NCBI RefSeq assembly: GCF_013520985.1
Contig: NZ_JACDTY010000014.1
Location: forward strand, 122,327 to 186,326
Direction: 5' to 3'
Source: Mesorhizobium neociceri
GTDB lineage: Bacteria; Pseudomonadota; Alphaproteobacteria; Rhizobiales; Rhizobiaceae
DNA length: 64,000 nucleotides
The notes beneath the pieces are model-generated. The model saw nothing but the letters and a program-made list of their open reading frames with translations. It did no database searches and was not told where the DNA came from. Each line of letters begins with the position of its first letter. Position 1 is the stretch's first letter. Of the stretch, positions 43,603 through 52,343 are shown piece after piece. The translations under genes were made by a program, and so were the position numbers.

Positions 43603-44366
43603 CGCAGGCCGGCATCCACGGTGATCGACTGCTTGGTGATCATGCGGCTGTCGTCGGCGGCAAGAAACAGCACCGTGCGCGCAATCTCCTCGCCGAGCAG
43701 GACCCTGCGGATCATCTGGCGCTGCACGACCTTGTCGACCGCACCTTGAGTCTTGAACCAGAGCTGCCGTTGCCGGTCGGTGATGACGGCGCCCGGCTCG
43801 ATGGCGTTGACGCGGATGTTGTCGGGGCCAAACGCCTGCGCCAGCGCGAAGGTCAACCCGATCACCGCAGCCTTGGCCGCCGCATAGGGCGCCATCTCCG
43901 CCGCGCCGAAACGCCAGGCGATCGAGGAAAAATTGACGATCGAACCAAAGCCCAATTCCTTCATGTGCGCATGCACCGCCTGGGCGGCAAAGAAGTGGTG
44001 CCTGAGGTTGACGTCCTGGGCGTGGTCCCAGGTCGCCTGCGTGATGTCGGCGACAGAGCGGCGATTGTCGTCGGCGGCGTTGTTGACCAGCACCGCGACG
44101 GGTCCGAGGCGGTCGCGCACCGTGGCGATCGCGGCCTGGAGGGCAGGGATGTCGGTCACGTCGCAGCGCAGGAACAGCGGCGCTTGCGGCGCCGTGGCGG
44201 CGAGTTCGCGCGCAAGCGCATCGCCGGCCTCCTGCTGCAGATCGAAAAACGCGACGCGAGCGCCATTGGCGGCAAAGGCGCGGACCGTGTCGGCGCCGAT
44301 GCCCGACGCGCCGCCGGTGATCAGCACGACACGCTCAGTCAGGCTCGGATAGGTGGCGAAGGACAA
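43599..44366 (-). CDS. Short-chain dehydrogenase/reductase
   Basis: 255-residue SDR with TGGASGIG, LVNNAADD (NNA motif), the catalytic Ser in NFSSIAW and YAAAKAAV (Tyr/Lys). C-terminal ITKQSITVDAGLR is normal. It lies 22 bases downstream of the transporter ATPase gene and overlaps the isomerase. Together with the second SDR it suggests two oxidation steps on the imported sugar. Confidence 0.93.
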   Translation of the reverse strand: MSFATYPSLTERVVLITGGASGIGADTVRAFAANGARVAFFDLQQEAGDALARELAATAPQAPLFLRCDVTDIPALQAAIATVRDRLGPVAVLVNNAADDNRRSVADITQATWDHAQDVNLRHHFFAAQAVHAHMKELGFGSIVNFSSIAWRFGAAEMAPYAAAKAAVIGLTFALAQAFGPDNIRVNAIEPGAVITDRQRQLWFKTQGAVDKVVQRQMIRRVLLGEEIARTVLFLAADDSRMITKQSITVDAGLR

Positions 44367-44388
44367 GGCGGAACTCTTTCAGATCAGG

Positions 44389-45495
<1,107 letters not shown>

Positions 45496-45546
45496 GCGAT
45501 GCTCTTCTTCCGGGACGGGGCGATCGGCGACATGAGACACGCTCCG

Positions 45547-45591
45547 CTCATTTGATCGCGCCTCATTTGATCGCGGCTCACTTGATCGCAC
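45547..45591. repeat. 15-base tandem triplication at a gene end
   Basis: Three copies of CTCATTTGATCGCGC-like sequence (45547-45561, 45562-45576, 45577-45591; the last differs at three positions). The last copy carries the stop and last codons (AIK) of the permease gene at 45578, so the other two are duplicated pieces of its 3' end lying in the gap before the ATPase gene. Confidence 0.8.
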
Positions 45592-46483
45592 CTTGGGTCA
45601 GGCCGCGGACGAAATACTTGCCGCCGAAGAGATAGATCAGCAGCGGCGGCAGCGCGCCGATCAGCACAGCGGCGCTCATGACATCGTAGGCGCGTACATT
45701 CGTGCCGCTCGCCGTCAGCGCGACGAGCGCGGCCGTGATCGGCTGCTGCTGCCCGGAGGTGAAGACGACGCCGAACAGATATTCGTTCCAGATGCCGGTG
45801 AATTGCCAGATCACGGTGACGATCAGGATCGGCGAGGAGAGGGGAAGAATGATCTTGCGGAAGATGCGCCAGAAGCCCGCGCCGTCGATGCGCGCCGCCT
45901 TGATGAGATCGTCGGGGATGCTGACATAGTAGTTGCGGCAAAACAAAGTGGTGAACGAAATGCCCTGGATTACGTGGATGAGGACGAGCCCGTAGACCGA
46001 ATTGCTGAGGCCCAGATTGCCGAGGATGAACGCCCACGGCATCAACGAAATCTGGCCTGGAATGAAGACACCGAGCAGCATGCAGGTGAACAGCGCTTCC
46101 GAACCCCTGAAGCGCCATTTCGACAGGATGTAGCCGTTCATCGCGCCGACCGACGTCGAGATGATCGTCGCCGGGATCGTCATTTTCAGGGAGTTGTAGA
46201 AGTTGCGCTGCATGCCCTCGCAGGTGCCGCCGATGCAATAGCTGCTCCAGGCCTGGCCCCAGGCTTCGAGGCGGAAGCTGCGTGGCAGCGAGATCAACCC
46301 GTTGCGCGCGATCTCTTGCTGGTCGCGGAATGAATTCAGCACCACGACCAGCAACGGGATCAGGTAGATCGCCGCAAAGATCACCAGCAGCCCGTAGATG
46401 ACGAAGCGGGTGAGGAAATGCCTGCGCGCCGCAACCGTGGCGGCGCGATGATCGAGCGACTGGTCCAGTGAGACGTCAGCCAT
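45578..46483 (-). CDS. Sugar ABC transporter permease, MalG type
   Basis: 301 residues from the ATG at 46483. Six membrane helices and the inner-membrane EAA loop DDLIKAARIDGAGFWRIFRKIILPLSSP identify it as the second permease of a CUT1 importer. It overlaps the first permease gene by eight bases. The C-terminus is GGKYFVRGLTQGAIK, as usual for MalG-like proteins. Confidence 0.95.
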   Translation of the reverse strand: MADVSLDQSLDHRAATVAARRHFLTRFVIYGLLVIFAAIYLIPLLVVVLNSFRDQQEIARNGLISLPRSFRLEAWGQAWSSYCIGGTCEGMQRNFYNSLKMTIPATIISTSVGAMNGYILSKWRFRGSEALFTCMLLGVFIPGQISLMPWAFILGNLGLSNSVYGLVLIHVIQGISFTTLFCRNYYVSIPDDLIKAARIDGAGFWRIFRKIILPLSSPILIVTVIWQFTGIWNEYLFGVVFTSGQQQPITAALVALTASGTNVRAYDVMSAAVLIGALPPLLIYLFGGKYFVRGLTQGAIK

Positions 46484-47411
46484 GGCCGGCTTCCTTGCGC
46501 CGGCGCCAGACCACCCAGAACGAATAGGGCACCAGCACCACGGCAAGAGCGGCAAGCATCATGATGGCCGCAGCAGCACCTTCGCCGATCTGGCCGCGTT
46601 GGAACATCAGGTCATAGACATAGATGGCCGGGAAGGTGGTCGAGATTCCCGGGCCGCCTTTGGTGAGGGCCGCCACCAGGTCGAAGGTCTTGATGGCGAA
46701 CTGGATCTGGATGACGGCGACCGCCAGGAAAATCGGCGCGATCGTCGGCAGCAGCACTTTGCGATAGATGCGGAAGGCTGATGCGCCATCGATCTGCGCG
46801 GCCTTGACGAGGTCCTGATCCACCGAGCGCAGACCGGCCAGGAAGAGCGCCATGGCAAAGCCCGAGGCCTGCCAGACGCCGGTGATGATCACTGCGTAGA
46901 TCGCATAATGCCGGTCGCTGGCGAGTGCGAAACTGAAATTCGTCCAGCCGAAACCGCGCACCAGCGCCTGGATGCCGTCGACCGGGTTGTAGAGCCAGCT
47001 CCAGACCGTGCCGGTGACGATGAAGGAGACCGCCAGCGGATAGAGGAAGATGGTGCGCCAGGCCGCTTCGCCGCGCACCCGCTGGTCGATCAGGATCGCC
47101 AGCAGCAGTCCCACGGCCATCGAGCCGACAATGTAGAAACCGCTGAAGAAGAAGAGGTTGGTGTAGGCGATGTTCCAGCGCCGGTTCGCCCAGAGTGACG
47201 CGTAGTTGTCCAGGCCGACGAAGCCGTAGGTCGGCAGCAGCGAGGAGTTCGACAGTGAGATGTAGAGCGTCCAGCCGGTGAACACGAAGACGTAGACGAA
47301 GCTCGCCACAAGCGATGGGCCGAGCACCAGCAAGGGCACTGCGGAGCCCAGCCGCTCCCGCCAGGGGCGGGCGGGCGCTGGGACCGACAGGATCAGGTCG
47401 TGATTGGACAT
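46476..47411 (-). CDS. Sugar ABC transporter permease, MalF type
   Basis: 311 residues with six helices. It opens with RERLGSAVPLLVLGPSLVASFVY and GWTLYISL, and has the EAA loop QDLVKAAQIDGASAFRIYRKVLLPTIAP. It pairs with the permease that overlaps its end and with the ATPase further along. It lies 81 bases after the binding-protein gene. Confidence 0.95.
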   Translation of the reverse strand: MSNHDLILSVPAPARPWRERLGSAVPLLVLGPSLVASFVYVFVFTGWTLYISLSNSSLLPTYGFVGLDNYASLWANRRWNIAYTNLFFFSGFYIVGSMAVGLLLAILIDQRVRGEAAWRTIFLYPLAVSFIVTGTVWSWLYNPVDGIQALVRGFGWTNFSFALASDRHYAIYAVIITGVWQASGFAMALFLAGLRSVDQDLVKAAQIDGASAFRIYRKVLLPTIAPIFLAVAVIQIQFAIKTFDLVAALTKGGPGISTTFPAIYVYDLMFQRGQIGEGAAAAIMMLAALAVVLVPYSFWVVWRRRKEAGHG

Positions 47412-47492
47412 TCAGAGCACGGGACTGGCAGGGCGCGGACCGGGATGGAAGATGGCCGGGTGCGGATGGAAATTGCGCCCGGCCACTCCCGT

Positions 47493-48761
47493 CTACTTCT
47501 GTGCTTCTGCCGCGTCGGCCATCGCATTGGCGCCGTCCTCGGCTGACATGTCGGGCGTCGCCACGAACTCGGTGATGGAGTCCATGATCGCGCCGCGCAT
47601 CTTCTGCGGGATGGTCATGTTGTGCGCCATCGAGCGGACCAGTGTGCCTTCCTTGATCGAAGCCTGCAAATCCTTCTGCGAGATCTGCTGGCACGGATTG
47701 AAGCCCTTCGACAGATCGATATCCAGGCGTGCGGGGATCGAGCCCTTGGCCTGGTTGAAGACCGTCTGGAAGTCGGCCGACAGGATCAGGCTGGCAAGCA
47801 GTTTCTGGCCGTCAATGTAATCCTGGTCCTTCTGCTTGAAGAACACGACCGAGTCCGAGTTGAGGATGAAGCCGGGTTTGCCCCAATCGGTCGGCGCCTG
47901 GGCGCAGACATAGTCGGTGCCTTCCTTGAAGCCGGCGGCGGTCAGCAGGCCGATCGTCCAGTCGCCCATGATGTGGAACGCCGCGTCGCCCTTGCCGACG
48001 AGCGCCGACATCGAATCCCAGTCGCGGCCAACCATGCCCGGATCCATGTACTTGCTCGTCATCAGACGCATCTGCTCGAAGGCCTTGACCATCCCCGGGC
48101 TGCGCATGGATTCGACATCGCCCTGGACGAACGCCTTGCGATAGAGATCGATGTCCTGGCCGTAGAGCACAACCTCGAACACCGTCGAATCCGTCCAGTC
48201 GGCGGTCGAATGCGAGATGCAGATCTTGCCCGAGGCGACGATCTTGTCGCAGGCGGCATTGAACTCGGCCCAGGTCTTCGGCATTTCCGTGACGCCGGCG
48301 GCCTGCATGACCTTCGGCGAGGCCCAGAGCCAGTTGATACGGTGGATGTTCATGGGAGCGGCAACCCATTTGCCGGTCGGCTTCATCACCGGAAGCAGTT
48401 CCGGCGCCACCACTTTCTCCCATCCTTCCGACGCCGCCAGCTCGTCGAGATCGGCGGTCATGCCGGTCTCGTTCCACTCGGCGATTTCCGGGCCTTTGAG
48501 CTGCACGGCAGGCGGCGCATTGCCGGCGATCACGTCGGCACGCAGCTTGGCCAGCGTATTGGCCGTGTGACCGGCGATCGAGGTCTGCTCCCATTTGCCG
48601 CCCTTGGCGGTGAACATCTCGCCGAGCTTGGCGATCGCCTGGGCGTCCGATCCGGTCGACCATTGGTGCAAAAGGTTCGTCTTGGGCTCGGCGAAGGCTG
48701 CTCCGGCGACAAGAGTGCACGCAGCAGCAGCGACCGCGAAGGCGGTCATGGCGGATTTCAT
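47493..48761 (-). CDS. Sugar ABC transporter substrate-binding protein
   Basis: 422-residue periplasmic family 1 solute-binding protein (CUT1) with a Sec signal (about 1-24, ending GAAFAE). Typical segments are LLHQWSTGSDAQAIAKLGEMF, VQLKGPEIAEWNETGMTADL, AAMNIHRINWLWASPKVMQ in similar form, and GDAAFHIMGDWTIG. It is the first gene of the leftward catabolic cluster and faces the ROK regulator across 145 bases. The ligand is unknown; glucoside or polyol transporters look alike. Confidence 0.95.
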   Translation of the reverse strand: MKSAMTAFAVAAAACTLVAGAAFAEPKTNLLHQWSTGSDAQAIAKLGEMFTAKGGKWEQTSIAGHTANTLAKLRADVIAGNAPPAVQLKGPEIAEWNETGMTADLDELAASEGWEKVVAPELLPVMKPTGKWVAAPMNIHRINWLWASPKVMQAAGVTEMPKTWAEFNAACDKIVASGKICISHSTADWTDSTVFEVVLYGQDIDLYRKAFVQGDVESMRSPGMVKAFEQMRLMTSKYMDPGMVGRDWDSMSALVGKGDAAFHIMGDWTIGLLTAAGFKEGTDYVCAQAPTDWGKPGFILNSDSVVFFKQKDQDYIDGQKLLASLILSADFQTVFNQAKGSIPARLDIDLSKGFNPCQQISQKDLQASIKEGTLVRSMAHNMTIPQKMRGAIMDSITEFVATPDMSAEDGANAMADAAEAQK

Positions 48762-48906
48762 GGTTTCACTCCCACATATGGTTGCACGGTTCGTCCCGAC
48801 CGCTTATGGCCGCGGTTTGAAGCCGCCGCCAGCGAGATGCGTTAATCTCGAATTCTTTCCAAGATGACATATTGGAACTATCAGTCAACGATGTTTATGT
48901 TGATCC

Positions 48907-50112
48907 ATGACAAAACCTTCGCTTAGAACCTGGCTGATCGACAGACCGTCCGCGTCGCCGGAGAGCATGATCGTGCGCTGCCTGAGCGAGCGCGGCGTAC
49001 TCTCGGCGTCGCAGATCGCACGCATCACCGGTCTGGCGCGCTCGACGGTGTCAACCGCGCTCAACGGCCTGAGAAAGTCGGGGATGGTGATCGAAGCTCC
49101 GACCAGCAACGATGGCATCAGAGGTATCGGCAGGCCGGCTGCGGCCGTGACGCTCAATCCGACAGCGGGCACCTGCGTCGGAATTCACCTGGCTCTTCAG
49201 CAGATACGGCTCATCGTCGCCGATGTCTCGCATTCCGTCATTGCCGAACAAACTATCCCAATGGCTCTGGACTACCAGCCGCAACAGGCTGCCCAGATGG
49301 TCAAATCGGCAATTGCCCAATCTTACAAGGAAAACGGTCTGCCGGTGGCGGGACTCCTGGGGGTTGGTGTCTCCGTCTCCGGCCCTGTCAGCCGCGATGG
49401 AGTGGTGCTGCGCGCGAGCATGGTTCCAACATGGGCCGGCGTCAATATACGGGATGTGTTCGGACCCGTCCTGGAACAGCCGATCTTCGCCGACAACGAG
49501 AGCAACTGCTCGGCTATTGCGGAACTGATGTGGGGTGCTGCCGTCGGCCAGGACGATTTCGTGCTGTTCAAGATCGATCTGGGTGTTGGTGGGGCCATTG
49601 TCCAGAATGGCCGGCTGGTGACGGGCATCGCCGGCGGCGCCGGCGAATTCGGGCACATCAGCATCGATCCCGGCGGCGATCTTTGCCGGTGCGGCAATCG
49701 CGGATGCCTGGAGCTCTATGCGAGTTTTACCCGGCCGCTGGAACAGATTTCGCGTGTCGTGCGGCGGCAAGTCACCATGGACGATGTCATCACCATGGCC
49801 GAGCAGGGCGATGTCAGGGCGTTGCGGATGATCGAGGATACCGCCGAGATCGCCGGCCGGGGTCTCGGCTTGATCGGCTCGGTGCTCAATCCGCCGCTCA
49901 TCATCATCGGCGGCCACATGGCTTTGGCAGGCGACATTCTGTTGACGCCGCTGATCGCGTCCTATGAACGCCACACGCTCATCAAGTCCCGCGATATCGC
50001 CCCGGCCCTGCGCACGCGCATAATCGTTGGCAAGCATACCGAAAACGATTCACTGCTGGGCGCGGTCGGCCTCGTGCTGAGACACCAGACGAAGGAACTG
50101 TCGCTCGGCTGA
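48907..50112 (+). CDS. ROK-family transcriptional regulator
   Basis: 401 residues. An N-terminal winged helix (about 18-75, LSASQIARITGLARSTVSTALNGLRKSG) is joined to a ROK sugar-kinase-like domain. The zinc motif is CRCGNRGCLELYAS, preceded by GEFGHISIDPGG. The ATP-binding part at the front of the ROK domain (GIHLALQQIRLIVAD) lacks a clear DxGGT, as expected for a repressor rather than a kinase. It is divergent from the binding-protein gene at 47493 and most likely controls that cluster in response to its sugar. Confidence 0.93.
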   Translation: MTKPSLRTWLIDRPSASPESMIVRCLSERGVLSASQIARITGLARSTVSTALNGLRKSGMVIEAPTSNDGIRGIGRPAAAVTLNPTAGTCVGIHLALQQIRLIVADVSHSVIAEQTIPMALDYQPQQAAQMVKSAIAQSYKENGLPVAGLLGVGVSVSGPVSRDGVVLRASMVPTWAGVNIRDVFGPVLEQPIFADNESNCSAIAELMWGAAVGQDDFVLFKIDLGVGGAIVQNGRLVTGIAGGAGEFGHISIDPGGDLCRCGNRGCLELYASFTRPLEQISRVVRRQVTMDDVITMAEQGDVRALRMIEDTAEIAGRGLGLIGSVLNPPLIIIGGHMALAGDILLTPLIASYERHTLIKSRDIAPALRTRIIVGKHTENDSLLGAVGLVLRHQTKELSLG

Positions 50113-50189
50113 TCGTCAGGCAGAAGCGGCCCATTGGCGACGATGAGAGCCATGCCGCTCCTTTGGTTCAAACCAACCGACGGCCCGTC

Positions 50190-50861
50190 TTATAGAGGCA
50201 ACTCCTTGCCTGCCTTCTCCGCCGCCATGTGCTGCGCGTACCAGTCCGGCCAATTCTCATCACGCTGTCCGCCTGTCCGCTTCTCGTGCTCACCATGGGC
50301 CACAGACGCACGCCGGAGCGCGGCCGCGAGCTCGGCCGACGAGCCAAATGTGGTTTCGCCAGTCTCGACGCGGCCGGGCGCTCGCGCAGTGACCTCCTGC
50401 AACATCCAGATATTTCCGGCCGGGTCGCTGAAGGATGCCCACGACAAGTAGCTGCGCCGTTCGGGGTCCGGACCGCTGACACGGCCTGCACTGCCGGCAT
50501 AGTGGAATACTTCGCTCACGTCGACGCCGAGATTGGCGAGTTCGGCGCGCGCTACCTCGATGTCCGACACGACGAGCTCGCCAGCGCTTTTGAGGACATC
50601 GAGTTCGAGCCGGGCATAGGGCTCCGTTGTGGTCCTTGAGCCGAAGACTACCGAACACGGGGAGCCCGGAGGCGTGAACTGGATGACACGAAATCCGTCG
50701 CCTGTGAGGTCGGCGTCCAGTCGCCAACCCAAGCCGCCATAGAAGTGCTTGGCACGGTCGACATCCGAAACGGGAATGACCGCGACCTCGAGCCTTATGT
50801 CTACTCCCCGCACTGCGGGTGTCGCGATTGCGGCTTCGCCGCGCTGTGGAATTCTGTTCAT
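50190..50861 (-). CDS. VOC-family protein
   Basis: 223 residues. The N-terminal 145 residues are a glyoxalase/bleomycin-resistance-type domain (LEVAVIPVSDVDRAKHFYGGLGWRLD, VIQFTPPGSPCSVVFG, YLSWASFSDPAGNIWMLQEV). The last 60 residues are a polar helical tail (FGSSAELAAALRRASVAHGEHEKRT ... WPDWYAQHM). AGGAGA precedes the ATG. It is the last of three leftward genes with the epoxide hydrolase and the regulator. A detoxification or small-molecule role is inferred. Confidence 0.88.
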   Translation of the reverse strand: MNRIPQRGEAAIATPAVRGVDIRLEVAVIPVSDVDRAKHFYGGLGWRLDADLTGDGFRVIQFTPPGSPCSVVFGSRTTTEPYARLELDVLKSAGELVVSDIEVARAELANLGVDVSEVFHYAGSAGRVSGPDPERRSYLSWASFSDPAGNIWMLQEVTARAPGRVETGETTFGSSAELAAALRRASVAHGEHEKRTGGQRDENWPDWYAQHMAAEKAGKELPL

Positions 50862-50956
50862 AACAATCTCCTGGTTCGTGCCGAGTTAGTGTGCGGTGGA
50901 CCGGTCAATGTCCCGGTCCACGCTAGAAAGAGCGGGCGGCGTACCGCCCGCTCGCT

Positions 50957-52249
50957 TCAGATCGACCGACGCAGCGAACGGAACCCGGCCCTCAGTTCGT
51001 CGCAAAACAACTTGGGTTGTTCCCAGGCGGCAAAGTGTCCGCCCTTGGGGAGTTTGTTGTAGTGGATGAGCTTGGGATAGGCCTGCTCCGTCCAGCTCCG
51101 CGGGGCTGGATAGAGTTCGTCTGGGAAGACGCTCACGGCAACCGGGATGGAGACGCCTTTGGCATTGAAATACCCTTTGCCCCAATATTCCCAGTAGAGG
51201 CGGGCGCCGGAAAGTGCAGTGTTCGTCAGCCACGTGATCGTTATGTTGTCGAGGATGTCGTCGCGTGTAAGGCCCTCGGACTGCCCGTCAAACACGCGCG
51301 CAATGAGCTCATAGCTGCGCGCATCGTGATCGAGGAAATAGGCCGCCAGGCCGACGGGTGAATCCGCGATTCCGTACAATGTCTGCGGCCGCAGACCCAT
51401 CTGGAAGCCGTAGGCGATTCCCTTTTGATAGACGAACTGCAAACGGTCGTAGGCGAGCTTCTCATCGGCTGAGAGATCCGCTGGCGCCGCCGCGCCGGAA
51501 AAAGCCGCTCCGTCGATCTCGGCCGGAAAGATGCCGGGCATATTGGTGTGAATGGCGAGCAATTCCGGGGCTGCCTGCACGCCCATGAGATCGACGACAA
51601 TCGCACCCCAATCGCCGCCCTGCGCCACAAATCTCGAGTAGCCAAGCCGCTTCATCAGCACGACCCATGCGCGTGCGATATGATCAGGCCCCCAACCGGG
51701 CGTCGTTGGCTTTCCGGAGAAGCCGTAACCCGGCATCGACGGGATCACCACGTCGAAAGCATCCGCAGCAGTCCCTCCATGCGCCGTGGGATTGACGAGC
51801 GGATCGATGATCTTCAATTGCTCGACGACCGACCCAGGCCAGCCATGCGTGACGATGACCGGCAACGCGTTTTCGTGCTTCGAACGCACGTGAATAAAAT
51901 GAATGTCGAGGCCGTCAATCTCGGTGATGAAATTCGGCAAGCCGGCGAGTTGCGCCTCGCACCTGCTCCAGTCGTAGTCTGTTGCCCAGTAGCGCGCGAG
52001 TTTCTGCGTGGTCGCGAGTCGCACGCCTTGCGATGCATCCGCAACTGTTTCCCGCTCAGGCCATCGGGTCGATGCAATTCGCCGACGTAGCTCATCGATC
52101 TCCTCCCGCGGGAAGCCGACCGTGAAAGGGCGGACCGAGTCGTTACCAGCCGCTGCGAGCAGCGTACCCGGAAGCGTGCTGATGACGCCGGCCGCAGCCG
52201 ACGCTGCAAGCAGCTCGCGCCGCGTAGGCGACAGTGATTTTGATGACAT
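50957..52249 (-). CDS. Tat-exported epoxide hydrolase
   Basis: 430 residues from the ATG at 52249 (GGAGG 7 bases before). The N-terminus is a Tat signal, SPTRRELLAASAAAGVIST. The mature enzyme has the N-terminal epoxide-hydrolase domain (FTVGFPREEIDELRRRIASTRWP) and the alpha/beta-hydrolase core: oxyanion THGWPGS, nucleophile Asp in AQGGDWGAIV, and a C-terminal His region NKLPKGGHFAAWEQP. Rhizobial relatives of this Tat-exported group are common. It lies 94 bases downstream of the large regulator, same strand, and may be its target. Confidence 0.92.
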   Translation of the reverse strand: MSSKSLSPTRRELLAASAAAGVISTLPGTLLAAAGNDSVRPFTVGFPREEIDELRRRIASTRWPERETVADASQGVRLATTQKLARYWATDYDWSRCEAQLAGLPNFITEIDGLDIHFIHVRSKHENALPVIVTHGWPGSVVEQLKIIDPLVNPTAHGGTAADAFDVVIPSMPGYGFSGKPTTPGWGPDHIARAWVVLMKRLGYSRFVAQGGDWGAIVVDLMGVQAAPELLAIHTNMPGIFPAEIDGAAFSGAAAPADLSADEKLAYDRLQFVYQKGIAYGFQMGLRPQTLYGIADSPVGLAAYFLDHDARSYELIARVFDGQSEGLTRDDILDNITITWLTNTALSGARLYWEYWGKGYFNAKGVSIPVAVSVFPDELYPAPRSWTEQAYPKLIHYNKLPKGGHFAAWEQPKLFCDELRAGFRSLRRSI

Positions 52250-52343
52250 GACATCCTCCATTGTCGAACCAATTTGTTCGGACGCGGTCAAGCAGATCGC
52301 ATGCCGCAGGGGCATGTTCGCTCGAAGGGAAGGGAATTGCGCG

